From the NCBI RefSeq assembly GCF_020379485.1, contig NC_063452.1:53320439-53384438 (forward strand): a DNA stretch of 64,000 nt, written 5' to 3'. Positions 24,306 through 33,790 of this stretch are shown piece after piece (position 1 is the first letter of the stretch; each line of letters begins with the position of its first letter). The notes below the pieces were generated by a model. It was not told where the DNA came from. It saw only the letters and a program-made list of their open reading frames with translations, and made no database searches. Position numbers and translations under genes: made by a program. This DNA is from Brassica napus (Eukaryota > Streptophyta > Magnoliopsida > Brassicales > Brassicaceae).

Positions 24306-24640
24306 GAGACTGTTTATGTAAGGCTATGTTTATGTAAGAATCATGGTTCATGTAAGGCTATGTTTTAAGACAATGTTTCAGTAATGTTTATGTTTTACTT
24401 CTTGATTGTTTATAGAAGGACAAATGCACCATTGAACAGACCATCAAGATAAACAACATGATGAAAACACAAAGATAATAACCAAGACTATCTTCATTGA
24501 GAGTTTCAAATTAAAACAGCAGGAAAAGAAGAAAGAAAAAGGTAGTTCTTGTTCCAAAAGCATTCAGACAGAGACACCATCATAAACAACAGACAACGAA
24601 AGCATTCAGACAGAGACCATCATAAACAACACACAAGCAT

Positions 24641-26483
24641 CTAAAACAACCATCTTCCCCACGATGCTGTCTGTGATGCTTCAGCTTGTGAGGATTGACC
24701 TTCTGAAGATTGAGGAACTTCCCATGGTGATGCTTGAGCTTGTGAGGATTGATTTTGTGAGGTTTGAGCTTCTGAGGATTGAGCTTGTGACTCGCCAAAG
24801 TGTAGTCCCTGCAACATATAAATGAATTGTTAGACACATTACCGAGAGCTAAAAAACAATGAGATAGAAACTAAGACCCTAACCTGATATTTCCTTGGTC
24901 TGCCTCTTGGTTTCTTAGGTGGGCTCTCAACAAAAGCCTTCCGACATGTATTCTTGTAGTGCCCTTCTTCTTTGCAATTAGAGCATGTCATTACCCTGTT
25001 CGCACGACTCAGCTTGGTAGTAGACACTGTCTCATTGGTTCCCTTCTTTCGATCATGGTTTTTAGGCCTACCAGGCTTGCCATTTCGATTAGGTGGTGGA
25101 ATCACACCTAATCTATTGGTCCGAGGCCACTCTATCATCCCATTTACAGGTCTGATCCCAAAACTGTAGGTTTCACGCCACTTAGAGGTTGTGTAGAAAG
25201 GAGCAACAAATTCAGAGAGTTTTCTTCCCACGCCAAGGATGACCTTAGCAGCATGGATGCATGGAATACCATTCATTTGCCAGCTTCGACATGCACAAGT
25301 CTCATTCTCCAAATTCACCACATATGACTGGTCTCTATCTTCCACTTCAGTCTCTGGCCCAATTGCCCAACGCAGACTACATTCTTTTGACTTCTTCTCA
25401 ACCCTGTCTAACTCTTTATGTGTCTTCGGGGTGAACCTAGTCTTCCTGTCCTTAGCCATCTTAGACCTATTGTAGTTCCTAGTCATACATTGACGCCTTA
25501 TCTCCTCTAACATGTCTAGCAGAGGTTTCTTCCTAGGCTCCCTGATGGTCTTGTTGAAGGACTCACACAAGTTGTTCAGATTATCATTGCAGTAGGAGCC
25601 TATCTTGAAGAAAGCTCTAGACCAAGTCTCATCTCCTCTTGCCTAGCTGAAGGAGCTCCTCTGGATCAGTGTCTTCTCTGTAAGCTTGCGCAGGTCTCAT
25701 CTCCTCTTCATTCTCATCATCTGATGACAGAGGATCAGGGATTTTATCATCATCCCATGCATCATCATCGCCTTCGTCTTCATCAACCTCACAGTCATCA
25801 TTTTTTGCTTTATCACCAAAATAAAGACTCAAATCTGTACAACCAACTTCCTCAATGCCAGCAATACCGTTCTCATCTTCCCTACCATCATCACCTATAT
25901 CCCCAAATTCCTCAATCTGGAGAAATTCTTCTCTGTCATCACCATCATCACCTAGACTCCTCTCCGAGTTTACCTTCTGCTTCTTCGATTGTCTAGGAGA
26001 CACAGGCGACCCGCCAGATGAAGTTCCCCGCCTTGTCTTCTTCGCAACTGTTGATGCCAACATCTCAGTCTCTGGCCATTCTTCTCTGTCATCACCAGAA
26101 GGAGCCACATTTACCTTCTGCTTCTTCGAAACTCTAGGAGACAGAGTTGAACCACGCCTCGTGGCCTTCACCGGAGATGACGCAGGCGACCCATATGAAG
26201 TTCCCCTCCTCGTGGTCTTCTCCGGAGATGACGCAGGCGACCCATATGAAGTTCCCCGCCTAGTCTTCGACGCCTTCGACACCTCTGTAGATGCCAACAT
26301 CGATATCCCTTCAACGCTTTTACGAATCCTCGATCTCTCCAGCGATGGCAAACTCACAGAAGCATCGCGTTCTCCACCCTTCTTCGACTCTTGAACCGCT
26401 TCGTCACTCCCGTAATCGAAATTCCTCATCGCTCCGAAAATCATTACCTCCTTTCCATTCCTTGTGAACTTCGTCTTTACCAT
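24641..26483 (-). pseudogene. MURA-type MULE transposase with catalytic core deleted
   Basis: Read on the minus strand, the N-terminal region (26483 to about 25629) begins MVKTKFTRNGKEV after a likely acceptor. It continues with basic TRRGTSYGSP-type repeats and an acidic stretch ending PEELLQLGK, the usual lead-in to the MuDR domain. Within a few codons the sequence jumps to TWSRAFFKIGSYCNDNLNNL (about 25600), which lies after the DDE catalytic domain. So the MuDR and DDE regions are missing and the junction is out of frame (TGA at once). The downstream part is well kept: CACRSWQMNGIPCIHA SWIM finger, CSNCKEEGHYKNTC zinc knuckle and KKPRGRPRKY AT-hook. It then splices (24884 donor, 24808 acceptor) to a Ser/Gln-rich tail ending GRWLF-stop at 24641. 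It cannot transpose on its own. Confidence 0.88.
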
Positions 26484-26617
26484 CTCTACAAGAGAAATCC
26501 CCAAATCGATTTGAGAAATTAGGGTTACGTTCAAACACGGGTTTCATTTTGTTTGATTGCAATCAAACACATCTTTTGATCAATAAAAATAAACATGTGT
26601 GATAACCTTCCGAAAAG

Positions 26618-26690
26618 TCCACTAGCTCAGTGGCAATACCCCCTTACGACCACGAGTGCACGGGTTCGAGTCCAGGCAGCAACAACAATT
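26618..26690 (+). other. tRNA-like A-box/B-box pair in the MULE-1 right arm
   Basis: TAGCTCAGTGGC (A-box-like) is followed about 35 bp later by GGGTTCGAGTCC (near-perfect B-box). The acceptor and T stems do not pair well, so it is not a functional tRNA. The same module is inverted and duplicated in the left arm. Confidence 0.6.
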
Positions 26691-27069
26691 TTAATTAAGC
26701 AAAACGACGTCGTCTTGAGATTTTGTGTTTAACAAAACAACTGAATGAAACGACGTAGTTTCACTAAACGGCAATAATTAACGGTGAGTTAACACTGTCT
26801 TAACTGTCGGTTAACGGTGTGTTAATTTGGTTAGTCAACCGTAAGTTTGTGAATTAACTAAAAACGTCAACAAAAAATCGGGGTTTTATTGGTCAGGTTC
26901 GAGTACAGGTTTCTTTTGGCAATTCCCGCAAAGTTCAGTGTTTTTTTGGCCGATTTCTCATTATTGATAGGACTTTAAGTTGGTTCTTAAGTTAATTTTT
27001 TAATATAAATAAATAAAATTATAAAATATAAGATAAAACATATTAACTTGTTTAAATAGGATAAAATTA

Positions 27070-28031
27070 GGGAAAATTTGGATAAATGCACTTCAATAAG
27101 AATATAATTTGAAAAATACACCTTTGTTTAAGCTTTTTGAAAAATACACTTATCTATATATAAATTTACCAAATTACCCAATCTTAATAGTTATCATCAA
27201 TTCCTATTAAACAATTTTAAAAAAAATTATTTTAAAAGAAAATCGTTAGAGATAGGGAATTATATGTGAATCCACTGTTCAGAATTTCTTCCAACTCTTT
27301 CATATACACATGAAAGTAATCTTTCGATAAGACTTCAATGCAAGCAACACCATATGTTTTCTGTGACTTTAAACTGTTGGTATGTGTTTGTTCTTCCTCT
27401 GCCTTTCTTTTTCCATTACTTCTTTTTTGAATCTTGTACTCCATCTCTATATAAACAACCTAAATTAAAAAATTTGTAAGATACACGAATCAAATCATTG
27501 GCTCAAACAGATTTATTGGATTTTCATGACACGTGAAAAAAGAAGAACAAACCGATGAATAATAATCAGTGCAATTCTTTTTCATATTCAAAAAAAAAAA
27601 AAACACATATCCGAATACATCATATTAGCTAGAACTTACTTGGCTCCCGTGGAGAAGATGAAAATTTTGTAGAGACAAACGTGACTTGCTTTTCTTTTTT
27701 AACAACGTAACTTGTTTATGTAAGTTGAAGAAAATAAAATAAAGGAAAATCTGTATAAACATCATGATAAAGTCAAAAAAAGTCATAATTCACATGTTTA
27801 TCTTTGTTATTATAAAATTTAAATGGTAAAATAACATATTTATCTCAACACACATATTTATCTAATTTTAATGATATTATTTTATTAATTTCGAATTTAT
27901 ATACTAATTTCGAATTATATCTTGGGTAAAAAGGTCAATTCATAATTAAGGAAGTGTATTTTTCACAAGTTAAAATAGAAAATGCAATTATCAAATTTCA
28001 AATCCTAAATAGGGTATTTTGTAAATTACCC
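27070..28031. mobile_element. Small MULE-type non-autonomous element (MULE-2, 962 bp)
   Basis: A perfect 9-bp direct repeat ATAAAATTA flanks the element at 27061-27069 and 28032-28040, the size expected for Mutator-like elements. Ends are GGGAAAATTTGGATAAATGC (left) and GGGTAATTTACAAAATACCC (right, reverse-complemented): short and weakly inverted. The interior is AT-rich with one unrecognised 70-codon minus-strand frame (27232-27444, Lys/Glu-rich). It interrupts the Harbinger downstream of its transposase. Confidence 0.78.
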
Positions 28032-28254
28032 ATAAAATTATTCATTTATAAGAAAAACATATTATTATTTCAGACAAAAAATACAGACTTAAATAAAAAC
28101 AAACACAAATTTTATTCATTTTAAAGAAATTAAAATATTACATATTATTATTTCGGAGATGTCCAAACTTATCTCATATATGTTCAACCAAATCCCTTTT
28201 TAATTGTTGATGGGTATGTGAATCTCGAACTTCTTTCCGACGGTCAAGTACATT

Positions 28255-29406
28255 TCAGGCCTTTTTAGGCCTTCTTACGGTGAATGAAAACTCTTCATCT
28301 TGAAATTCCTCAATGGTGTTTGCATCGCGTTCATCTTCGACTATCATATTATGGAGGATGATACATGCCTTCATAATATTTCCCATTTTTGCTTTATCCC
28401 ATATTTTTGATGGATTTTTGACAACGGCAAATCTTCCTTGGAGGACTCCAAAGGCACGTTCAACATCTTTTCGAACTCTTTCTTGGGTATTAGCAAACAA
28501 TGACTGTTTTTCGGTTTGTTGTAGTTTTATAGACTGAATAAAAGTCGCCCATTTCGGATATATACCATCTGTTAGGTAATATGCCAGATGGTACTCCGTT
28601 TGGTTGACATAATAGTTTACTGCTGGGGTGATCCCGTTAATAATGTCATCAAAAACAGGAGAACGATCAAGAATATTAAGATCGTTCATAGTACCTGGAG
28701 CTCCAAAAAAAGCGTGCCAAATCCAGAGGTCTTTTGAAGCAACTGCCTCCAACACAATCGTTGGTTTTCCCGTTCCCCGTGAATACATTCCTTTCCAAGC
28801 GGTGGGACAATTCTTCCACTCCCAATGCATACAGTCGATGCTTCCAATCATCCCCGGGAATCCACGTTCTTCGTTGATATATAGTTGTCTTTGCAGATCC
28901 TCCGGTGTGGGATGTCGTAGGTATTCATCGCCAAACAAGGTGATAATACCGGCGGTAAAATTGTGCAAACTAGCTCGGGCCGTTGTTTCAGCAAGACGGA
29001 TATATTCGTCTTGGGCATCGGCCGCACCACCGTATGCCAATAGGCGAATAGCTGCAGTACATTTTTGCAGGGGAGAAAGACTGTCCCGTCCGGTTGCATC
29101 TTCTGATTGTTGAAAATACGGTATTTCTGTGGAGAGACGATGCACAATACGAACGAACAAAGATTTGTTCATTCGAAACCGGCGCCGGAATAAACGGGTA
29201 GAGTAGGTCGGAGTCTCGCTAAAATAATCATTCCAGAGCCTTCTGTGCCCTTCTTCCCGATCTCTCTCTATAAAAATTCTTTTTTTTCTCTCTTTTGGTT
29301 CTGGAATAGGATCATTAAATCCTAAAAACTCATCACTTATCGACGCAAATTCATCATCACCACTATCATTGTTGTATTGATAATGATAATGTGAAGATGA
29401 TGCCAT
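28255..29406 (-). CDS. PIF/Harbinger DDE transposase (383 aa)
   Basis: One uninterrupted exon. I chose ATG 29406 (MASSSHYHYQ) because the 13 codons before it are Phe-rich leader-like sequence. The DDE_Tnp_4 / plant Harbinger nuclease features appear in order: GSIDCMHWEWKN (first Asp), YYLTDGIYPKW (second Asp) and RKDVERAFGVLQGRFAV (Glu). Harbinger landmarks such as CTAAIRLLAYG, RHPTPEDLQRQL, FGAPGTMNDLN and KACIILHNMIVED are also present, and all three catalytic acids are kept. It would excise and integrate the element at TAA/TTA sites, working with the Myb-like ORF1 protein encoded nearby. The same C-terminal sequence recurs as a relic at 34601-34702. Confidence 0.93.
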   Translation of the reverse strand: MASSSHYHYQYNNDSGDDEFASISDEFLGFNDPIPEPKERKKRIFIERDREEGHRRLWNDYFSETPTYSTRLFRRRFRMNKSLFVRIVHRLSTEIPYFQQSEDATGRDSLSPLQKCTAAIRLLAYGGAADAQDEYIRLAETTARASLHNFTAGIITLFGDEYLRHPTPEDLQRQLYINEERGFPGMIGSIDCMHWEWKNCPTAWKGMYSRGTGKPTIVLEAVASKDLWIWHAFFGAPGTMNDLNILDRSPVFDDIINGITPAVNYYVNQTEYHLAYYLTDGIYPKWATFIQSIKLQQTEKQSLFANTQERVRKDVERAFGVLQGRFAVVKNPSKIWDKAKMGNIMKACIILHNMIVEDERDANTIEEFQDEEFSFTVRRPKKA

Positions 29407-29639
29407 TAGAATTTTAAAGAAAAATAAGAAGAATTTGTGATACAACGAGAGGAGAAGTGAATGAATAGGAAATTGTGGTATAAAAAATTTGATGCATTAT
29501 GGCTTATATTTATAGAGGAGCAGACGTGATTCAAACTCTCGTGTGATAATGTCAAAGTGAATGAATGTTTTTAGGATTTATTAGTCACGAGAAGTGTATC
29601 TTGTGATTCTAGACTGTTGTTTCCAAAAACTAATGGTAG

Positions 29640-29733
29640 CCTCTTGTGACTAAAGGCTGTCGTGACTAGTAGCATCTCGTGATACTAGCCTCTTGTGACT
29701 AAAGGCTGTCGTGAGTAGTAGCATCTTATGTAG
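29640..29733. repeat. Tandem direct repeat between transposase and GRF gene
   Basis: CTCTTGTGACTAAAGGCTGT followed by CGTGA(C/G)TAGTAGCATCT occurs twice, about 54 bp apart, in the transposase upstream region. It may be regulatory or a replication slip. Confidence 0.75.
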
Positions 29734-29789
29734 GAGTTATTACAAAAGTCATTACATCCGAAGAGTGAAGCTATTACAAAGCTCTCGAA

Positions 29790-30371
29790 TCACTTAAAGC
29801 AGATTACCACACCTAAGAAAACTAATACAATGATCAGTAGCCCAACAAGCAGTTCAAAACCATTGAAGTAACTTGATCTCTTATTTCCTAACTCACAGAC
29901 AAGGTTCTCAAGCCTAACCAATTTCTGCTCAGTCTCAAAGTCACTAAACAAGGTTAGATTGTCTACCTTTTCACTGAGTTGAAGAACGTGTCTATCCCTT
30001 GCCCTCATCTCCTCCATCACGGCGACGTCCCACCACTTCCATACATGGCATTCTCCATCGTCAGCTTGGTCACAAGTGTAGTAAAGTCTTCCCCCATTGT
30101 TAAGAGTCTTCGCCATTGCTAGTTTTGGTACGCCACCACAGTAGCATATCTGCGGGAAGCTGAACTCAACTTCTGGTTGAGGTGGGTATTGAGGCGGCTC
30201 ACTACGGTTGAGCTCTTCTTGTTCCCTACGGTTGAGTTCTTCTTGCTCCCGACGGCTGAGCTCTTCTTGGTCCTGACGGATGAGCTCTTCTGTAGAGCTG
30301 TAGCCACACTCTGAAGAATCCTCATAATAATCCTCTGACATAGATGGCTGGGTGTAACTATAGCGTCCCAT
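29790..30371 (-). CDS. Tail-anchored GRF-type zinc-finger protein carried by Harbinger (193 aa)
   Basis: ATG 30371 (MGRYSYTQPS) is chosen because a splice acceptor (TATTTCAG) lies just upstream, so the longer frame to 30395 would read through an intron end. An acidic N-terminus leads into a near-perfect charged repeat (REQEELNR, residues 31-57) and a Pro-rich linker. A complete GRF zinc finger at about 75-115 follows: CYCGG (C76, C78), NNGGRLYYTC (C100), DDGECHVWKWWD (C108). A predicted coiled coil (about 120-165) is followed by a final 20-residue hydrophobic helix ending VVICFK, which suggests tail anchoring. It sits between the ORF1 and transposase genes, same strand. Harbingers need only those two genes, so this third gene is cargo or an accessory factor. 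Its architecture parallels the GRF gene of MULE-1 (23753-24305) but the sequence is much diverged. Confidence 0.85.
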   Translation of the reverse strand: MGRYSYTQPSMSEDYYEDSSECGYSSTEELIRQDQEELSRREQEELNRREQEELNRSEPPQYPPQPEVEFSFPQICYCGGVPKLAMAKTLNNGGRLYYTCDQADDGECHVWKWWDVAVMEEMRARDRHVLQLSEKVDNLTLFSDFETEQKLVRLENLVCELGNKRSSYFNGFELLVGLLIIVLVFLGVVICFK

Positions 30372-30607
30372 TATAAAGTTTCCTGAAATAGACACAAGAA
30401 AATAAAAATGTTAACAGCGAACAAAGAGAAGAAAAATTAAATGTTAACAGCGTACAATAACTAAAAACAATGCATAACTTAAAACAGCAAACAACTTTCA
30501 TTCATAGTTAACAGCATACAACGTACACACATAGAGCTTACATAAACATTTAAACTTATTTCTAACAGAGAAACATGGAAAAGGTTGAAACAAAGAAACA
30601 TGGAGAC

Positions 30608-31513
30608 TTAGATCAAAGCCAGCAGCTTATTCTTAGTTGCTTCTTCAGGCTCAGTAAGAGGATCTTTCTTGGCTAGAAGTGTGTCAAGAATCGCAAGCTT
30701 TGTTAGTCTCTCCTTGATCAAGAGATCCTCCTTCCTCATCAAGAGATCCTCCTTCTTCATCTCCCAAACGGTCTGACACTCCGACAGAGACCTCAATGGT
30801 GCGGAATTCTTCTTTTTAGCCTTCGCCGCCTTGATTCCTTCAGGACGGACCTCAGGATCACCAACGGAGCTGCTTGAAGCTTGAGAACATGTCTCTTTTC
30901 GCTTTGAATTCCCAGCAGGCTTAGGAGTGTTAAGGCTGAGCCATTTCTGCTCATAACTCAACACACACCAAGCATGGTCAAGAGTGAATTTTTTCCCGTG
31001 ATCCGCAAAGTAGATGTCTTTGGACAGCTTGAGCAGATCATTGTCATTCTGACCAGAACTCTTCTGTCTCTCAGCTGCAGCGTATGCAGCACAGAATTTG
31101 TTCGTGTAGTCATTGATCTTGTGCCACCTCTGCTTACAGTTGAGATGCTCACGATTATCACCACTAGCTTTAGCATGAGGACTTGACGCATAGAACTCAC
31201 CAACTCGTTTCCAGAATGTCCCCTTATTTTGATCAACGCCAACAACAGCATCATTAGATGTGTTTAGCCATCCACTTATTAACATCTCGTCATCGGCTGG
31301 AGTCCAGCTCCTTCGCTCCCTAGAGGCAACAGGTGGGTTTTCGGGTGCAACTGGAGGATTTGGTGGCTGTTCACTAGAAGCAGGGATGTCTGATGCTCCA
31401 AAGTGATGAGGAGAACCATAACTTTTATAAGGAAAGGTCTGGCTGTTAAGAAAGCCGACGAAACTAGAACAAGGAGACTGACTATAAGGATTCAATGGAT
31501 CCCTTGAATCCAT
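30608..31513 (-). CDS. Harbinger ORF1, Myb/SANT-like DNA-binding protein (301 aa)
   Basis: Single intact frame. Residues 1-65 are Ser/Pro-rich. The trihelix Myb-like domain at about 68-150 has RRSWTPADDEMLISGW, KGTFWKRVGEFY and LNCKQRWHKINDYTNKFCAAY. A DHAWCVLSYEQKWL motif is followed by a basic linker (KAAKAKKKN) and a C-terminal charged helix (MKKEDLLMRKEDLLIKERL). In plant PIF/Harbinger elements this ORF1 product binds subterminal DNA and partners the transposase. The gene is nearest the right terminus, in the same direction as the GRF and transposase genes. Similar proteins are often annotated in Brassicaceae as glutathione S-transferase T3-like or NAM-associated; no GST or NAC domain is present here. 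Confidence 0.9.
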   Translation of the reverse strand: MDSRDPLNPYSQSPCSSFVGFLNSQTFPYKSYGSPHHFGASDIPASSEQPPNPPVAPENPPVASRERRSWTPADDEMLISGWLNTSNDAVVGVDQNKGTFWKRVGEFYASSPHAKASGDNREHLNCKQRWHKINDYTNKFCAAYAAAERQKSSGQNDNDLLKLSKDIYFADHGKKFTLDHAWCVLSYEQKWLSLNTPKPAGNSKRKETCSQASSSSVGDPEVRPEGIKAAKAKKKNSAPLRSLSECQTVWEMKKEDLLMRKEDLLIKERLTKLAILDTLLAKKDPLTEPEEATKNKLLALI

Positions 31514-31929
31514 TACGATTAGAACAGATAGAAGAGAGGAAGAGAGGATGAGAGAAAGAGATGTGTGTAAAACAAAGGTGAGAAGTTGTGTGTTGAAATA
31601 GGTGAGAAAGAGTTGTGAGAAGTTTGGAATAATAAGTTACCTTCTTAATGTCCTAACCATAAACTACCGGGGTCTAATCAAACTTATTACAGTCACAACA
31701 ACAAAAGAGAACAAAGCAGAAACAACGAAACTATAAAGAAGTGATTCCTAACTCGTTCCCATTAACTCATCAAACAACAACAAAGGTTTATGTGACCAAA
31801 CTAATAACATCTCTTCACGCAAACGAGCTTATTATAGTTGAACCAAACTTAAATGTCCACACAGACAGTACGCAACTATGAAAACTTAAACTTAAAAGCT
31901 ACTTACCTAAACAATAAAGAAGACAATCG

Positions 31930-32055
31930 TAATCAAGTCTATGTAAACTACTTCAATGTCAACAGGGGCAATTGTAAACTACTTCAAGTCTATGTAAACT
32001 ACTTCAATGTCAACAGAGACAGTAGCAATCAATGTCAACAAGAAGGCAATACGCT
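31930..32055. repeat. Short tandem repeats upstream of Harbinger ORF1
   Basis: CTATGTAAACTACTTCAATG followed by TCAACAG occurs twice (about 31939 and 31991), with extra partial copies of CTACTTCAAGTC and CAATGTCAACA. It is in the Harbinger subterminal region. Confidence 0.7.
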
Positions 32056-32344
32056 ATCTTAAATGTCACAAACTACTTCAAGTCACAAAGAAGACAGTAG
32101 TAATTCTCTCTATGTAAACTACCACTCTATCACCTTCTTACGTCAGAAATATACAAGTAATTATAACAACATATCAAGTCTTTCTTACTACTAATCAACT
32201 ATACGAAACCCATATCAAGTGATTATCAAGTAGTCAATTCAATGAGAACTAGTAATCAAAATTCAGTTCGTAACCCATTGGTTCTGTTCTTAATTCCCTA
32301 ACCAAAAACAATAACCCTAATCAAGAGATTTGGACAAACCTGGA

Positions 32345-32505
32345 TTCGTTTCGAGGAGAGATCGGTGTGGAGTGATCGGGAGAAATCGGTGTGGAGTGAT
32401 CGAGGAGAGATCGGTGTGGAGTGATCGGGAGAAATCGGTGTGGAGTGATTGAGGAGAGATCGGTGTGGAGAGATCGGTGTGGAGTGATCGGTGAAGATGA
32501 GAAAT
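32345..32505. repeat. Minisatellite near the Harbinger right end
   Basis: About seven units of ATCGGTGTGGAGTGAT alternating with CGAGGAGAG or CGGGAGAA. Period is about 20-21 bp, often arranged as 42-bp higher-order pairs. Confidence 0.85.
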
Positions 32506-32983
32506 GGTGCCGGAACTCTTGTTTCCCCTATAAACAAACATGCAGAAACGAATCAAACACAAATACTCAGATGAATTTCCGATAATATGAACACAAACCC
32601 ATATCAATTATATCGTATATTAAACTCGAAAATCACGAAATTAAGGTACGGGAAGGAACATGAACCTTCTGGGTGTTCGATTCGACGGATTTCGTACTCG
32701 ATTATACGAGAAAACGGTGTGGATTGCGACGATCTATTTCGCCACCGATATCGCCTATGGAGAGAGAGAGAAGAAGGAGACGAAGTGAAATGAATTCAGA
32801 CAAAACTCGACTCTCTCTCTCCCCTTCGGTTTGCCTCTCCCTTGCTGCCACGTAGCCCAAGGACTTCGTTAAAAACTTCTAATTCTGAAAACGTTTCCGC
32901 TATTTTTTGGTATTTTTCATTTTCTTTTTGGCTTATATTGGTTGGGGACTTTTGCTAAGATGTCCCGATAATTATGCTCTAAG

Positions 32984-33234
32984 ACCATCGTCAACGCGGG
33001 GTCCTTAGGGAGTTTTTTAGGTGTGGATCCCGCAAAAAAGTTAAAATTCGGTTTCCAAAACTACGAAATAAAGATCAAACTTAGGAGGAGTTTTTGCACT
33101 GTTCGCGGATTCCACCGACACGTGGCGGCTCACAATTGGTTCGCTTTTAAATTTTTTCTTTCTTTTTTCAGACCAAAAAAAAAAACAAATAAACAGAAAA
33201 ACTTTTTTAAGAAACCGATGTGATAATCGTGCTC
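32984..33234. mobile_element. Harbinger-type MITE A
   Basis: TAA at 32981-32983 and at 33235-33237 flanks a 251-bp non-coding element. Termini are GACCATCGTCAACGC (left) and GAGCACGATTATCAC (right, reverse-complemented): imperfect inverted repeats. It abuts the large Harbinger through a single TAA. Confidence 0.65.
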
Positions 33235-33237
33235 TAA

Positions 33238-33444
33238 GACCATGATTAACCCGGAGTTCTTAGAGTGGAGTTCTTAGCGTAAGTTAAGAAATTGTTTCTT
33301 AACTTTTAACTAAAAAAGCTAAGAACATGTTCTTAAATTCTTTATTTAAGAACCAGTTCTTAGTTTTTTTAGTTAAAAGTTAAGAAACAATTTCTTAACT
33401 TTCGCTAAGAACTCCATCCTAAGAACTTCGGGTTAATCATGCTC
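33238..33444. mobile_element. Harbinger-type foldback MITE B
   Basis: Near-perfect inverted halves. Left GACCATGATTAACCCGGAGT matches right (reverse-complemented) GAGCATGATTAACCCGAAGT, and the complementarity runs about 100 bp per arm with TTAAGAAATTGTTTCTTAAC inside. TAA flanks it (33235-33237, 33445-33447). 207 bp, no coding capacity; a transcript would form a long hairpin. Confidence 0.88.
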
Positions 33445-33713
33445 TAAGGGCATCCTTATTGGGGTCCTGAAAACAAGTCCTACATCTATTTGGGCTTAAA
33501 AGAAAATGAAAAATGATGAAATAGCTAAGATATATGGATCGAAAGTCCTTTGTTAAGAGATTTTGTGGGCTGGTCCTTGGGCACAGGTGGCAGCGTTTGA
33601 TTGGAGTGAAGAAATCAGGGCATCAACTGAACCCATTCATCTCACAACTCTCTCCTCTCTCCGGCATGTCTATCTGAATGGTGATACCAAAGGCGATCGT
33701 TACTCTCCGATCT

Positions 33714-33790
33714 CTCGTCGCGCTCGTCTCACCACTCTCTCGTCGCGCTCGTCTCACCACTCTTTCGTCGCTCTCGTCTCACCACTCTTT
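33714..33790. repeat. 27-bp tandem repeat, three copies
   Basis: Units of TCTCGTCGCGCTCGTCTCAC followed by CACTC, the last copy with a C-to-T change. Located near the 5' end of the deleted Harbinger element. Confidence 0.85.

Larger units (their letters stand above)
23044..26959. mobile_element. Mutator-like element with long TIRs (MULE-1), nested in Harbinger
   Basis: The termini are long inverted repeats. Left starts GGGAAATCGGCC and right, reverse-complemented, GAGAAATCGGCC. They continue closely for over 60 bp (AACACTGAACTTTGCGGGAA, TTGCCAAAAGAAACCTG) and more loosely for over 300 bp, with ACGACGTCGTTT motifs in both arms. ATTATTGATA flanks both sides (23034-23043 and 26960-26969), a 10-bp target duplication in the MULE range. 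It carries a deleted MURA-type transposase on the minus strand and an intact GRF zinc-finger gene on the plus strand. The left arm has an internal tandem duplication (about 23331-23610). Confidence 0.9.
22936..32980 (-). mobile_element. PIF/Harbinger transposon carrying three genes, with two nested MULEs
   Basis: The left end reads AAGCATAATTATCCCTGAG and the right end, reverse-complemented, GAGCATAATTATCGGGAC. Both have GTCCCCAA 31-32 bp inward. TAA flanks the element at 22933-22935 and 32981-32983, the 3-bp target duplication typical of Harbinger. It contains a DDE transposase (28255-29406), a Myb/SANT-like ORF1 protein (30608-31513) and a GRF zinc-finger gene (29790-30371), all minus strand. 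Subtracting the MULEs nested at 23044-26959 and 27070-28031, each with its own target duplication, leaves about 5.1 kb. Both proteins required by known Harbingers are intact, so it may be or recently have been autonomous. The left terminus is inferred from the TIR match and TAA. Confidence 0.8.

Noticed and set aside
24580..24837. 85-codon minus frame rich in HKLKHH repeats
   Set aside because: Out-of-frame reading of the spliced Ser/Gln-rich C-terminal exon of the MULE transposase.
25855..26394. 179-codon plus-strand frame
   Set aside because: Antisense shadow of the repetitive N-terminal part of the MULE transposase.
26618..26690. Possible true tRNA gene
   Set aside because: A- and B-box words are present but acceptor and T stems do not pair and no CCA-compatible 3' end forms; kept only as tRNA-like.
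28628..29113. 161-codon plus-strand frame
   Set aside because: Antisense shadow of the Harbinger transposase.
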